Source: Stenocarpella maydis
Lineage: Eukaryota; Ascomycota; Sordariomycetes; Diaporthales; Diaporthaceae
Assembly: GCA_002270565.1 (NCBI GenBank)
Contig: NQMI01000086.1
Span: 133,326 to 197,325 of the forward strand
DNA length: 64,000 bases
Reading direction: 5' to 3'
The notes below the pieces were generated by a model that saw nothing but the letters and a program-made list of their open reading frames with translations, made no database searches and was not told where the DNA came from. Shown here one piece after another: positions 1-11,655 of this stretch. The position numbers and the translations under genes were made by a program. Positions within the stretch are counted from its first letter, which is position 1. The number at the start of each line of letters is the position of its first letter.

Positions 1-1240
1 GGATCGACCAGTTCAAGGGACGGGCATTGCACGCGATCAACTTCCACCGTCCCGAGACTTTCAATGGACAGCGAGTCTTACTTATTGGTCTCCACGCCTC
101 CACCCAAGACGTCGCTTCGGGCCTTTCGGGGCATGCGGCGCAGCTATATGCCAGCCACAGAAACGGTGTCATGTTGGTATGTCTCACACAGCTTCTTGAC
201 CCCCCCTCCTTTTCCATTAGGCGGTGTTCTCTAGATGAGGCTGATTTGCTGATGAAACGCAGATCCCGCGGTATGATGCCAAAGGTGCCGTGCTCGATAT
301 AACTTTGAGTGTCAATCTTACCAAATTCATTTTGTTTGCGTCGACGTGGTTTCCGAAAGTCATGAATTGGCTAATGGACAAAGCCATGGTTGCCACTTCC
401 AAAGCAGCCTTCCCAAAGGCCTCCAAGTCGTGGAACTTCTTCCCAGCTCCATCCATCGCCACCACACCGCCTCTGATCGCGGACGAGATCTATCCTCTCC
501 TAGAGTCAGGGTTTTGCGAGCCTGTGGCCACCGTGACCAGGATTACGGGCCCCAAGACGGTCGAGCTGAAAGACGGCCGCGTCCTGGAAGACATCGATGC
601 CATTATCTATACCACCGGCTACGATCTCTCAACGCCTTTTGTTGAAAAGGAACACAATCCCAACCTCACACCTGGCAGCCCGCCTCACTTGTACCGCGGC
701 GTATTTCCGCTCCACGAAGATCCCAAGGTCCGCAACTCCCTTGCCTTCCTCGGTCACTCCGCCGTCTTTTTACCGGGTTTGGCGCAACATGAGCTCGTCA
801 TTATGGCAACCTCGCAGATTTGGTGCGGCAAGTCCAGTCTTCCACCACTAAGCGATATGAAAGCATGGCACCGTGGCTTTACGGAGTGGCGCCAAAAGCT
901 TCTTCACGAGCAGAAAAGTGAAGCCACATTTTACTCGATTACCCAGCCCCTTGAAGACCACCTGCGGTGGATGGAGAACGCAGCCGGGACGGACGTCTTC
1001 AACCATTTCGGTTGGTTCAGCCGCAAAGCCTGGTCGTTCTGGTGGAACGACCGGAAGCTGTATAACCTATGTGCACGTGGACTGTTTACTCCCACGATCT
1101 GGCGGCTCTTTGAAACCGGTAAAAGGAGAGCTTGGCCCCAGGCTAGAGAGCAAATCTTCCGTGATAACGAATTATCTCATGCACAGGTTCGAGCTAGGTC
1201 TGAGAAGCTGAAGCTTGCAGCAAACAAAAAGACCTTGTGA
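1..1240 (+). CDS. Flavin-containing monooxygenase, 3' part (5' end outside window)
   Basis: C-terminal two thirds (about 383 residues visible) of an FAD/NADPH-dependent flavin-containing monooxygenase of the fungal dimethylaniline-monooxygenase type, which oxygenates soft nucleophiles such as N or S in small molecules. Reading is open from base 3. Visible motifs in order: F-K-G-R-A-L-H, matching the FMO F-x-G-x-x-x-H signature; VLLIGLHAST, the position of the NADPH-binding GxGxSG/A loop although the first glycines are not canonical; and IIYTTGY, equivalent to the FATGY motif. One intron is modelled at 177-262 (GTATGT...CAG, 86 bp); it joins 3-176 to 263-1240 in phase 0 and removes a stop-containing stretch. 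The gene ends in TGA at 1240. The N-terminal FAD Rossmann domain lies off the left edge, so neither completeness nor the start can be judged. A Baeyer-Villiger enzyme is the main alternative. Confidence 0.85.
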
Positions 1241-2874
1241 GCGTATTTGACTTTTCTGTTCTGGGTATGATTGGTCACATCAGAGGGGCCACATAATCTT
1301 GGAGTTGATATGAAACCTTTGACTGTTTTCGTTTTAGAGGTGCTTCACTATATTCAAGAACTCTTCTCTCCCCATCCTGGATATTACGGGTGATGTGTTC
1401 GATATCCTTTACTGGTGATGATCGCTCTATTTAGTGCTTAGATCGTCTTCTATCTCATTTCGCCAAACCTCCGATTTCCGGAATCGCGTCACACTCGGCC
1501 AGTTTTGACCCCTCGGCCTTTCTCTTGCTCATCCAAGAGTTGACCCAGAAAACGACCTCCTTGGCCCAGGGTTCGTCCCTCGTAGACGACCACAATTCCA
1601 TTTCCCAGCTCCTTGCCATCACGAACTGGAACCTCTGTAGGACAGGCTCTCAGCTTAGGATCCTGGTTGCGGTGACATAATCAGAATATTGCTCCCAGAT
1701 ATTGCCAGCGTCGAGTCCAAGGCGCTTGGCCTCCGGTTGTCAAGGCTTGTTGCCTTACCAAGCGTTGTGAGTCTCAGGATCCTTGTGATAACACTCGTAA
1801 TGTGCTGTCATTCTCATGTAATTGATCACGATTTCTTTGTCAATGAGTGCTTTTTCTGCATTTGCAACCCTCACCGGTCATATCATCAGGAGACGCATGG
1901 ATGATTTCAGTACAAAGGGGCCAGTAATATTTGCTGTAGTGTCAATTAGGCAACCTATGAAGCTATCTCCAGAATAGAGAATCTCTCAGTTTTATACAAA
2001 CGTCGTGTATGTTGATACTGAGCCCGCGTAGAAAGCTCGTTAGCCAGGAAATCCAAGCAAGTGGCATGTAGACTAAAATGCGCACCCTACTAATGACACA
2101 TGACAAGACTACCTAGGTACGAGAAAAGTTGACACAGCGTCGAAAAATGCAATTGATCCAGATTATCTCAAGTTTTGGATCGAGGTAGATGGACATTTGA
2201 TGCCTTTATCCCTACGCCTTGCAAACTGAGACCTTGACTAGTAAGTTGGTCAAGTTTGCGGCATGGCTGAGTTAACATGGCCCCTGGGAAATACTGGTGT
2301 CTCAAATTGCTAGACTGCGGAGAGAGATGTTCTAGCCGATTTCAAGAGATTATGTTGGGACCTGGTTGTCAAATACCGTTTAGGCCCTATGAATGCTCAG
2401 GAACTTGGGAAAGGTTTTTGAATACAGATACGAGCACAGGGTTCCCCAAGTCCCAGTTGTCATTCCAAATTTCTAGCGTGCGCTGCAGCTTTTCCAACCT
2501 ATTTAGAATACCTTGAGCCTCCAGGCCCTCCTTCCCACTTGTTTTGTCTGCTACACAGGTGACCTTCCTACGTCGTTCGAGGCTGGATATTCCACTTCCA
2601 TACCCTCATCACAAACACGCCGCCTTGTCACAACACAAGAGCACACCGTCACTGACCAGGCACTCACAAGCTCCTGGGCTGGTAAACACAAAGCACGCCT
2701 GGAACTTTACGTGGCCGAAGTAAGGGTAAGCTGCTTCACATCTTTGATCTCACCAAAGTCAAGGAAAGCAGAACACTGACATTATACCAACAGCAGTCAT
2801 CTTGATCCACATTCAATCCCAGCCCGCCAAGTTGTCAATCGGCCACGGGTGCATCATACCGCGGCGTCCACAAC
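1241..2874. other. Intergenic region, no gene seen
   Basis: About 1.6 kb between the FMO stop and the MIF4G-like start. Only short open frames without recognisable domains or fungal splice patterns. It carries one copy of a TACCTAGGTA palindrome at 2110-2119. The last 150 bases are presumably promoter and 5'UTR of the next gene, but no clear TATA element is visible. Confidence 0.6.
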
Positions 2875-4533
2875 ATGGCCCCTGAGCTTCGCCCAAAACC
2901 ACTCAGCATCTGCATCGCGCGCTGTGCAGAGCTGATCCATGATCTCAACGGCATTCCTCAGTTCCAGGGTCTCCGCCTGCAGGTCGACTCCCTTCTTTAC
3001 TCCCTGCTCACCATGACGCGGACACTGTTCCCTAGCAATCTCGGTGCCTTCCAATCCGATCCAGCCAACAGTCCTGGTCTCTCTCTCTTGGCTGCGTATC
3101 TCAACGAGTTGGGAAAAACCTGCGGTTACTACGGGGTCGGCGCCCGACGTGGGTGGCACCTGAGCGACCAAGAACGCGCTTTCATTCTGGGTGAGATCGA
3201 CAACCCCTTCAACAATATCGCAGATGCGCTGTCCAACCTCGCGCAAGCACTCCTAGACGCACTCGTGTACGGTGAACATACAGACCACCAGGCAAAGATT
3301 GACAAGCTGTGCGAGTGGGCCGAGTCCACGTTTGGGTACTGGGACTCATTTCAGGGAGAATTTGAGGCCGCAAGAGCACTGGCAGGAGTAAGCTTTGTTG
3401 CGAGCGACAGCCATCGTAGCAGCCACACTTGCAGCCCTACCCGTACTGATGACTCGGTGGACTTTTTCAGCTCCAAGGCCTCACTAGAACCTGAGCCTCA
3501 GCCAGCCTCAGCATGGGACATGATTGGCCAGGAGTTGGCCCAAGAAGGAATCGAGGGCAGCGCGATCGAGAAAGTTGTGAGCGACCTGAAAGCGTGCGTG
3601 CGGAGCCTTGTTGGAGGTGAACGCCCCAGGTTCGGAACGGACGAGCGGCAGTTGGCCGAGATTGCTCCAAAGAACAGCAACAAACCCGCAAGCAGCAAGC
3701 CGAAGCCTTGCAGTGGTGCATTTTCCAAAACTCCTACGGAGAAATCCAAGGCTCCAGCGAGTTCCAAGCCCAAGGCAGCTATCGCAACCCAGGTTGACTG
3801 GTTCAATCGCGACCTTGTCTCCTCACGGGTGATAGCAGCACTCAAGAAGGCCAATGGCAACTTTGACTTGTGTTTTCCTGAGATCCTGGCCATTGCCTCG
3901 AAACAGGAGAATGACAAAGACTCCAGAAACTTGCGTCAAGTACTCGATTTGATCTACACGATGGCCTGCCGAGATACCCGTTGTTCCAGGCTCCATGCTC
4001 GTCTGGTCAGAGACCTGCGGAAGGACATACCATATCAACTACTGAGAATCATGGCCACTAACAGAGATGGGGAAGCTGGAAGCGGCGCAGAGCCAGTCTC
4101 TGAGTATCTGTTCCAGAAGTGCTCAGAAGACTGGGACCGTGGCAAGCATGGAAGCAACAAGATCAGCGTGGAGAACTTCGCCTTGGGACTCTCGCGCTTT
4201 ATTGGCGAGCTCACCAAATACGGCGTATTCAACGGAGGACATGTCCACTCCCTGATCCGGGTGCAGCTGGGGCCCGCCCTGAAGAGGAACCAGTTCATGG
4301 CTATTTCCAAGCTGCTGAGAACCGCTGGTCCCATGCTAGACGCAAAGAGCGACGACAGCGACATGGAAGACCACTTCGACCGTATCTCAAAGCTCAGAGA
4401 CAAGAAGAAAACCCCAGAGACCGTCAAAGAGATGGCGCAAGAGCTGGCAAGCTTGAGGAACTCGGGTTGGAAGAAGACCAAGCAGACGAAGGTGATGGAC
4501 CAGGTTGAGAAGACGATGCGTGAGGAGACGTGA
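2875..4533 (+). CDS. Protein with divergent MIF4G (eIF4G-middle-like) domain
   Basis: Single-exon gene, 552 aa, ATG with A at -3. The C-terminal part (about residues 305-545) follows the helical layout of MIF4G domains, the HEAT-like platform in eIF4G, CBP80 and UPF2 that binds RNA helicases and other translation or mRNA-decay factors. Seen in order: RQVLDLIYTMA (repeat with the L-x-L-I-F-x-K-A pattern), SEYLFQKCSEDWDRG (matching the LLNxCQxxF helix), LGLSRFIGELTKYGVFN (matching the hallmark FIGELFK segment), AISKLLRTAGPML (matching LCxLLxxIG) and ELASLRNSGWKK (matching the D-V-x-x-L-R-x-x-x-W end). The first 200 residues are helical and unrecognised. Residues about 265-305 are a Lys/Ser/Pro-rich linker with repeated SKPK blocks. 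No canonical eIF4E-binding Y-x4-L-phi motif was noticed. A role in translation or mRNA metabolism is inferred from the fold only. Confidence 0.6.
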   Translation: MAPELRPKPLSICIARCAELIHDLNGIPQFQGLRLQVDSLLYSLLTMTRTLFPSNLGAFQSDPANSPGLSLLAAYLNELGKTCGYYGVGARRGWHLSDQERAFILGEIDNPFNNIADALSNLAQALLDALVYGEHTDHQAKIDKLCEWAESTFGYWDSFQGEFEAARALAGVSFVASDSHRSSHTCSPTRTDDSVDFFSSKASLEPEPQPASAWDMIGQELAQEGIEGSAIEKVVSDLKACVRSLVGGERPRFGTDERQLAEIAPKNSNKPASSKPKPCSGAFSKTPTEKSKAPASSKPKAAIATQVDWFNRDLVSSRVIAALKKANGNFDLCFPEILAIASKQENDKDSRNLRQVLDLIYTMACRDTRCSRLHARLVRDLRKDIPYQLLRIMATNRDGEAGSGAEPVSEYLFQKCSEDWDRGKHGSNKISVENFALGLSRFIGELTKYGVFNGGHVHSLIRVQLGPALKRNQFMAISKLLRTAGPMLDAKSDDSDMEDHFDRISKLRDKKKTPETVKEMAQELASLRNSGWKKTKQTKVMDQVEKTMREET

Positions 4534-6181
4534 GCCGCAATATGTGGGGCACATTTACAGGTAGGTCTGCATGAGGGCTGAGCTTCCAGGCCACTGTACC
4601 TTTGCCAATCTCTTCCATTTTTAGGGACAACTTTCGTTCCTGGAATGATGTATCAATGTAACCACTAGGCGACCCAAGACCGATGGTTTGGCGAATCTGT
4701 ACGCCACGGGGATCAGCCCACGGGGTGGAAATGTGTCGGGCAAGTTCCGGGAGGAGGCAACTCGCGCGTGCGAGACAAGCAGATGCGTAAGGACTCAGGA
4801 GCCTTGACGATTCTTCATCGGCAAGCAATGATTGCTTTGTGTACCCTCCTCAGCACGGTAAATGGAGAAGGCAGGTCGCAATGCCTCGACGAAATGCAAC
4901 CAGAACCTTAGTCTCAGGCTTGGAAGACATCATTGGTGTTTGGCAGTGAGGGCTGCGGTCCGGCCGCGCGTCTGGTATGATGTTACTACGATTCGGCTAG
5001 TGCGATATGCAACGGTGCAGCTTCCGCGTGGCACTCAAGGTCCACCCAGTAGGCGAACAAGCGGCGTCAGCCGGCTCTTTTTTAGTGTCGATCATGAATT
5101 GCTCTGACGGTCTCGGCGTTGCCTTGGCACGACGCAGGCGGAGGGATAGCGGGTGGGAGGAACAAAGACGCGCGACATGCTAGGCCATTCCCGCCGAGAC
5201 AGACGGTCGAGTTGAGACGTTGCACGCCGAAGCGCTGGCCGACCAATCTGTCGGGTCAAGTGTGGATGCCACGGTCAGTCAGAGTCTTTCTAAAGGAGGG
5301 CCGAGGACGAGAGGAAGCGGGCCAGCAGGATTCATCAGAGAACCTTGGGAGGGATAAAAATACCTATTGACGTGTGTGATACATACCTAGGTACACTACT
5401 AATGTGTAGTAGATACAGTAGATACCAGGTCGGGGCACCACCAAACCAACCGGCTGGCCGGCAGCCGGGGCTCGGCATGTCAGCATGTGGAGGAACGCAT
5501 GCAGGCGAGAAAGTGTAACCGCAGCGCGCGGCTTGCGCGTCATCCCGCCAGAGGTGCATGCACTGCCGGGCCCACACCCACCCATGAGTACACTACGGAG
5601 TACACCAACTACCTACTTAAGGAGGTAGGTAGTGCAGTAGCACCCAGTGTCAGAGCATTGGGCACCACTGCCAGCTCACGGACTCGACCGCGTTCACCGT
5701 GCTGCCAGAGCCCGCCAGGCCCGTTACCACAGCACAAACGTGCAGCGGACGCACATGCCAGCAGCCACATGCAGGTCCAAGGTGGCCTGCACGCCATTGG
5801 ACTTGAAATTTGGGCCTAGGTAGGTAGTCTACCAATTTATTTCTGCCCGGCGCAGCCGTGCAATCAGCAACGATGGTGGACCCCACATGGGGGGATCCTT
5901 GGGCCCAGCACCGCCGCCGAAACATGAAGTCTATGTACTGACGGCCTTTGCTTCCAGTCTGGTCTCTTGGCCTGCCCTCCTTTTCTGTTCCCTTCTCGTA
6001 CTTTAGTTCGGCACCTTCCGCCATCACTTTCTGTTTCCTCCTTGGCGTCGTAATGGTGCTAGGGTTTCTTCAACACCTCCCCTCCCCCTCGAGCCCCCCT
6101 TTCCAGTCCCAACACCAAGCCCGCACCAATTGAGTCAGCATCGTGGACCGTCTGCCCTCGTGGCGTCAGCGTCCTGCCGTG
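4534..6181. other. Intergenic region, no gene seen
   Basis: 1.65 kb between the MIF4G-like gene and the glycosyltransferase. Short GC-rich open frames on both strands show no domain. A TACCTAGGTA palindrome lies at 5384-5393 and TAGGTAGGTAG-type repeats at about 5623-5633 and 5815-5828. The segment 6060-6130 is pyrimidine-rich and probably is the 5'UTR/promoter of the next gene. Confidence 0.55.
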
Positions 6182-7771
6182 ATGAGCCCCAGGCCATCGG
6201 ACGAGGAGCGCGTCGCCTTCCTCGAGGACACCTCCTTTGACGGGAAGGCCGGCGACGATGCCTTCGACGAGATTCTCCTCAAGGCGCCCGTCTCGCCTCG
6301 GCGACTACCCCAGCGCGTGAAGAAGTGGCTGCGATCACGGCCACGCGTCTTCCGTCGGAGCGTCCTTCGGCACCCCTTGCAGTCGATGCTCGCGGCCGTC
6401 AAGATAGTCGTCATCGTCGTTGTCGTGCTCTTCGTTGCAACCCCGATCCTTGCGCCATCCTACACACGACTACCCGAACACTACAGCGACCTGAAGGCAC
6501 GATGCGAGGGCCCGGACGCACGGCCCGGCTGCGCGAACCCCCTCCACGAGAAGGTTTTCATATCCGTCAGCTTATATGACAAGGGGGGCCACCTGGCGGG
6601 AGGCCGCTGGGGCGACACCGTGCTGGAGCTGATACAGATGCTGGGGCCTGAGCACACGTTCCTGAGCATCTACGAGAACGACAGCCCCGGCGGCGAGGAG
6701 GCGCTGGAGGAGTTCAAGAGTAAGGTGCCTTGCGCGCACGACATAGTATACGACGCACACGTGCCGCTGACGGGCTTCGAGAACGTCACCATGCCCGACG
6801 GCAGCGAGCGGATGAAGAGGCTGTCGTACCTGTCCGAGATGCGCAACCGGGCGCTTAGGCCTCTGGACAGGTTCACCAAGGACGAGTCCGGCGTGGTCGG
6901 GTTCGACAAGGTGCTGTTCCTAAACGACGTTGCCTTCCACCCCATCGATGCGATGCAGCTGCTCTTCAACACAAACCTCGGGACCGACGGCCGCTCCCAG
7001 TACCTGTCGGCGTGCGCCCTCGACTACAAGAACCCGTTTCTGTTCTATGACCTGTACGCCCAGAGGGATTCGGAGGGGTACTCTAACGGCGTGCCCATCT
7101 TCCCCATCTTCTCAACGGCCGGGAACGCGACTTCGAGGGCAGCCATGATTGCGCAGAGCGACGCGGTGCCCGTCAGCTCTTGCTGGAGCGGGATGGTGGC
7201 CATGCAGGCCAGATACGTCCAGAACCTGAATGAGAGCCTGCCGACCCCTGACTTCCAGGCTATCGGCGCGCACCAGATCAACCCCGACAGCCCGGCACCA
7301 GTCGAGGCGCCGGTGCGGTTCCGGTACGAACCCGAGGTATTCTTTGACGCTTGTGAGTGCTGCCTGTTCCTGGCCGACGTGTCGACGGCGGCGCGCAAGG
7401 ACAACGCCGAGGAGCAGGGGGTCTTTGTAAACCCGTACGTGCGCGTGGCCTACGACGAGTCGACCCTCAAGTGGCTAGCGGCCGTCAGGCGGTGGGAGAG
7501 GCTGTTCCCCATCCCGCACCGGATCGTCTCGTATTTCGTGGGCCTGCCCCGCAACAACCCATACCGCGAGGTGGGCGAGGGCGACCCGTTCGTCGAGGAG
7601 AGGTGGAACGTCGGCGACAACGACTGGGAGCTGGTCAACCGCACGGGGCGCAGCGGCTTGTTCTGCGCGGTGCGCGAGATGCAGATCATCCAGGCCGAGG
7701 CGCGGACGGGCGACGTGAACTGGCTCAACGTGCCCATGCCGGCCGGCCAGAGGCTCGACTTCCCTACCTAG
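6182..7771 (+). CDS. GT69 (CAP59-type) alpha-1,3-mannosyltransferase-like, type II membrane protein
   Basis: Single exon, 529 aa from the ATG at 6182; the frame is open further 5' but without another ATG. The cytoplasmic tail (1-69) is basic, followed by one hydrophobic segment at about 70-91 (VKIVVIVVVVLFVATPIL) and a lumenal catalytic domain, the layout of a Golgi type II glycosyltransferase. Family motifs of the cryptococcal CAP59/CMT1 group are clear: TFLSIYENDSPGG, RLSYLSEMRNRALRPL, VLFLNDVAFHP (the acidic nucleotide-sugar/metal site), ACALDYKN...YDLYAQRDSEG, and PVSSCWSGMVAM followed by the ECCLFLADV block. Fungal members transfer mannose to protein- or polysaccharide-linked glycans for the cell wall. 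Length and motif order are normal and nothing looks broken. The exact acceptor is unknown. Confidence 0.88.
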   Translation: MSPRPSDEERVAFLEDTSFDGKAGDDAFDEILLKAPVSPRRLPQRVKKWLRSRPRVFRRSVLRHPLQSMLAAVKIVVIVVVVLFVATPILAPSYTRLPEHYSDLKARCEGPDARPGCANPLHEKVFISVSLYDKGGHLAGGRWGDTVLELIQMLGPEHTFLSIYENDSPGGEEALEEFKSKVPCAHDIVYDAHVPLTGFENVTMPDGSERMKRLSYLSEMRNRALRPLDRFTKDESGVVGFDKVLFLNDVAFHPIDAMQLLFNTNLGTDGRSQYLSACALDYKNPFLFYDLYAQRDSEGYSNGVPIFPIFSTAGNATSRAAMIAQSDAVPVSSCWSGMVAMQARYVQNLNESLPTPDFQAIGAHQINPDSPAPVEAPVRFRYEPEVFFDACECCLFLADVSTAARKDNAEEQGVFVNPYVRVAYDESTLKWLAAVRRWERLFPIPHRIVSYFVGLPRNNPYREVGEGDPFVEERWNVGDNDWELVNRTGRSGLFCAVREMQIIQAEARTGDVNWLNVPMPAGQRLDFPT

Positions 7772-10070
7772 GATGGGAGGGGTGTTTTTTCCTTACCTCT
7801 GGTGGCGTTGCATCTTCGCGCTTTCAAAACGGAAGGCAGTATGGCGTTCCGGATCGAATCATACCCGGTGGCTTCGAGGTGTTTGGATCCTTTTTTTATT
7901 ATGTTTATTATCCTTTGGTTCATGGATGAAGGGGGAAAGCGCCGAGTTAATATAACATGCAACAAGCACAATGAGAATGCCAATCTGCCGTCTATTTCCA
8001 AGACCCTTAAATACTACTGCGTTCCAAAGTTCCCCAAAGGTCCCGCCCGGCTCCTCTTCCCCCGCGGATGGGTTAGCGGAGGGCAGTCGCTTCTGTCCGA
8101 TGGACAGGCGACCCGCAGCCAATCACCCAGGCCTGACCTCCGGGCGGTTTCACCCTTTACCGCCTGGTTGGCAAGCAAGGCGGCACGAGGGGCGGCAGCC
8201 TTATCAGTGTGCATATGCCGCGGCTGGGGGGATCCACGCTCGGGGGCGGGAACCGTTCCGCGGGTCAGCGGTGACAGCTTCCTCGATTTTTCTTGTTCGA
8301 TGCAGAGCAGATGGCGGAAGAAGGGAAGAAAAAGGGGGGGGGGGCAAGAACGAAGAATAAACAAAATGCCGTGTGTACGCCCCCGGTGAATGTGAATGGC
8401 ACAATGTGAATGGCATCTGTGCCGGGCCAAGGGATCAATCACAATTGGTTGGTTGAGGCGTAATCCGCTTCGCTTTCGTGTAGTGGGCTTGATCAGGGTC
8501 TCTGCTCCGTCTGCCTGCTACCATGCAGGCGGCGCCTGGCCTTCGTCCAGATGCCCTAGACGGGCTGCCAGGGCTCGCCGGGCAGCCAGCCTTGCGCTCT
8601 ATTACATAGCCTTTTTGGCCAATGTCATCGACAGTGTCGAGACTGGGTCAACAGTCTGCTCTCTTATGGTTATGTCTGTTGGGTAAGCACTCAACTCGGA
8701 GTGGCCTCTAGTATATCGGTTTGCATGGTGTTGGAAGGTCCACTAAGCGAAAAGAATGGAGTGTTAAGAAAAGAATACGAAAGTTGGTCTGGTAATTATT
8801 TGGCCGATATTCACCTGTGCTACTGAAATTGGGCAAAATAGTGTGGCCAAGGCTTTGATGCATGGAACGGCAGCAGAGTCGACGTGTCCCACGAAAAGCC
8901 ACCAATGCCTGATGAGTGCTGTGCTCAAGTGCCAATGGGTGACTGGAATGTAAGAAGCATGACAATTTTCTGTGAGCATATGATTTTGTTGTGGCGTTGG
9001 AGTCCAGATAGTCACCCGCGACTAATAATCAAACATGTTGGCGAAGCGAGAGCGAGACGTGGTGGCAGACACGTCAACATACATCACGCCCAGGATCCTA
9101 CAGAACCAGCGGACAAAACAACAGGGCCTGGCGATAACAACCAGAATCAATTTTTTTTGAGGGTAGTAACAAAATACGTTGCAGTGAAAGCAGGCATGGC
9201 GTGACACGCATAGGACAGACTTAAACCCACTCTCAAAGGGCAAAGATGGGAGACAAGAGTGCCAGAGGACCAGTCAAGCAGTGGACAAGCTTGTCAGTGA
9301 ACACCACCTGAGCCGCTGTGTTGTCTCGCTCTGTGTTGGTGGATTCCACGGCTGGGTCGCAGCCCCAGCAGCAACGGATAATCTGTTGAGAACAACGCCG
9401 CCACTTATACGCCCACACAAAATAAACACTGACAATAAATAGGTAGAAGAAGAAGGGGGGGGGGGGAGAAACAGCAAAATCATGTCTAGCCAGCACATTA
9501 TTGTTTTCCTCATTTCCTAGCCAAGGTTATAGTATGGTGATTACCCACCTGATAGATCAGTCTGTCCCAGCGTAGACTAAATTAACTAGCTCGTCAGGCG
9601 TGATCTCTTAGTCTCTTCTGTACGTAGTGTGCTGTGATGTGCTGGTCGCGACTCGCCACCAGCTGGTTTGCCAGGGCATGATACCCAGGCAGCCTGGCAG
9701 CTTGGGCAGCCAGCCAGCCCGAAGAGGTGTGAAAGCGCCAGGAGAAAAAAGCTGGAGGAGAAGAGGAGAGAGGAAACGGCAAGGAGGCTGGCAGGCCCCT
9801 CCCCCCCTCCAACCAGTCACCCGCTCTCCTGCCCAACCGGATTTTTGGCAGTTGTTTTCCCATCGTTTCGCATCAGCTCCCCAGTGCCCGGTGCCTGGTG
9901 TGCCATCTGGTCCTGCTCCTCTGCTCCTCCTCCTCTCCTCGTCTTCCCCCCCCCCCCACAAACACACCACTCTCTTCTCCCCATCGCGAAGCTCGAAATA
10001 GTTGTCGCGAAGCATTCCCGTTTCGAATCATCGTGTTTTCGTGCTGCAATCCCCAACAGGTCCAACACAG
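7772..10070. other. Intergenic region with homopolymer tracts and pyrimidine-rich upstream region
   Basis: 2.3 kb after the GT69 gene without a supported gene. It has a G run at 8335-8343, a G run near 9456-9466 and a C run near 9950-9958. About 9905-9985 is a long CT-rich tract directly upstream of the inferred 5'UTR intron of the H1-like gene, a pattern common in promoters of strongly expressed fungal housekeeping genes. Open frames here are short and overlap on both strands. Confidence 0.5.
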
Positions 10071-10288
10071 GTAAGCTCTGCAGTACCACATCCCCTCACA
10101 ACACGCGAACGCGCCCTGTCGCATCCGAGTTGCATCACCGTGCCGCGCCACCCAGACTTTGTGCTGCCGCTGGGTCGCACTGCGCCGCATTCCGCCCTGC
10201 GTCTACTTCTTGGCGCTGCTGCTGTTCGCGTTGAATAATACGGTGCCCCGTTGCTAACGCGCCTGCGCGCCAGGCCTTTTATTCTCAG
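10071..10288 (+). other. Probable 5'UTR intron of the H1-like gene
   Basis: Donor CAG|GTAAGC at 10071, branch-like TGCTAACG at 10250-10257 and acceptor TTCTCAG|A ending at 10288, only 19 bases before the ATG at 10308. All three signals are strong for fungi and the interval has no role in the coding frame, so a leader intron of 218 bp is inferred. Leader introns are frequent in fungal histone and chromatin genes. Confidence 0.6.
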
Positions 10289-10307
10289 AAAGAAATCCCA
10301 CGTCGCA

Positions 10308-10783
10308 ATGGCACGAGAGGGCACACGATCTGCTACTGGCAGCTCCAGGCCCCGCGTCTTTCAGCAGGTCGACACAGCCCCTACTATCAAGAGGAAGCCT
10401 GCGACCAAGAAGGCTGCTGCTAAGCCCACGGGCGTCACCAAGAAGACTGCCCCTAAGAAGGAGAGCGCTGTTGTCAAGAAGGTACGTCACTGTTCGCTAC
10501 GCCGCGACTTGCTGTGCTTGGCTGCTGTTTATTCCCTCGTTTCTGAGACTGTCTTGTCTTGGAAGCTTTTGTTTCATGCTGACGGGGTAGCGCAGGTCAA
10601 GGCTGCTGTCAAGAAGACCGAGGCCAAGATCAAGAAGGCCACCACCGCCAAGAAGACCGAGACAGTACGTCTGCCTCAATTACACCCGTCGTACTTCCTC
10701 CTGCGCCAGGGCCCCATACATGCTGACAATTCTCACAGAAGACAAAAGCGCCAAAGACCAAGAAGGCAGCCGTTGCCAAATAA
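10308..10783 (+). CDS. Small lysine/alanine-rich, histone H1-tail-like protein
   Basis: Three exons: 10308-10481, 10596-10664 and 10739-10783, encoding 95 aa. Introns 10482-10595 (GTACGT...CAG) and 10665-10738 (GTACGT...CAG) are both phase 0 and end within runs of Lys/Ala codons, so the protein continues smoothly: an N-terminal MAREGTRSATGSSRPRVF head, then repeated KKA, KKT and TKK blocks to the end. The composition is that of a linker-histone C-terminal tail with no globular winged-helix domain, so this is not a full H1. It is presumably nuclear and DNA-binding by charge. The head is not a motif I can assign to a named family. It lies 0.87 kb upstream of HIR1 on the same strand, a chromatin-themed pair. 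Reading straight through the introns would give a longer, less sensible product. Confidence 0.65.
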
Positions 10784-11655
10784 GCCGGCAACCGCGCCAT
10801 GACTTGTGCACATGCAGCATATTGTTGCCTTCCTCTTTGGTTGCCGGTCTTCTTTCCCTAGGATATTGATCAAAGCGTGGGATCGTCGTGTCTGCCGTCT
10901 GTTTTGCGCGCGCGGTTGGCTCGTTGGGTTCGGTTTTGTGACATTGCGAACGCACATGCTTGTTGGAAGGGGCAGCACTGGCTCTGGTCTCTGTTTTTTT
11001 GGTGCAGCGCATTGGGATGGGATGTATTCACTTGCTTTGCCGCAGCAGCACATTTCTGTATAGGATACCTTGCTCGCACGTCTTTTGGGACCGCTTGAGC
11101 CTGCGCTGGCTATCTGATAGAAGCCATTCTCCAAGAGTGCCTGCCCGTCTGTGGAAGATCGGCCAGGTGATGTAGCTTCTACCCCTCAAGGCAAACCTGC
11201 TCAGCACGCTGTCGAGTCTGCGGGTCCGCTTCCGCGCCTGATCGTGAGCCATCGGCAATATATACCTCCCTCGTAGTCTACCTAGTCACCTAGCCTTTTA
11301 CAGAACATCAGGCGGGTGCTGGACTGACAAGCAAGCAGTCTGCAGCAGGTATGCAGCAGGTCCTTGCCGAGCCAATCGGGCTGGTACAGGCGGGAGCTCC
11401 CAGGGTCCCACTAGAGCTCCCCAAGGGTTCCCGGGCTGGTGCCGGGGGCTGCTGCTGTGCCTGCCCGCAGCCTTTTGGGGAGGCACAGCTTAGCTTTGGG
11501 GGCCAGGGCTATGGCGCTTTCATGGGTCGCGATCCAAGCGTGGTCGCAATCGCGATTTCCGACTTGCAACACCATCACATCCACGTCTCACTCTGCCCAC
11601 CCGCTTCCGACAATGCAAACCCATCGCCGCCCAAAGCCGTAGCAACACCCCAATA
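10784..11655. other. Intergenic region / UTRs between H1-like gene and HIR1
   Basis: 870 bp. The first part is likely 3'UTR of the small basic gene; the last 100 bp form the HIR1 leader. No further gene is supported. Short open frames occur on both strands without domain content. Confidence 0.55.
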
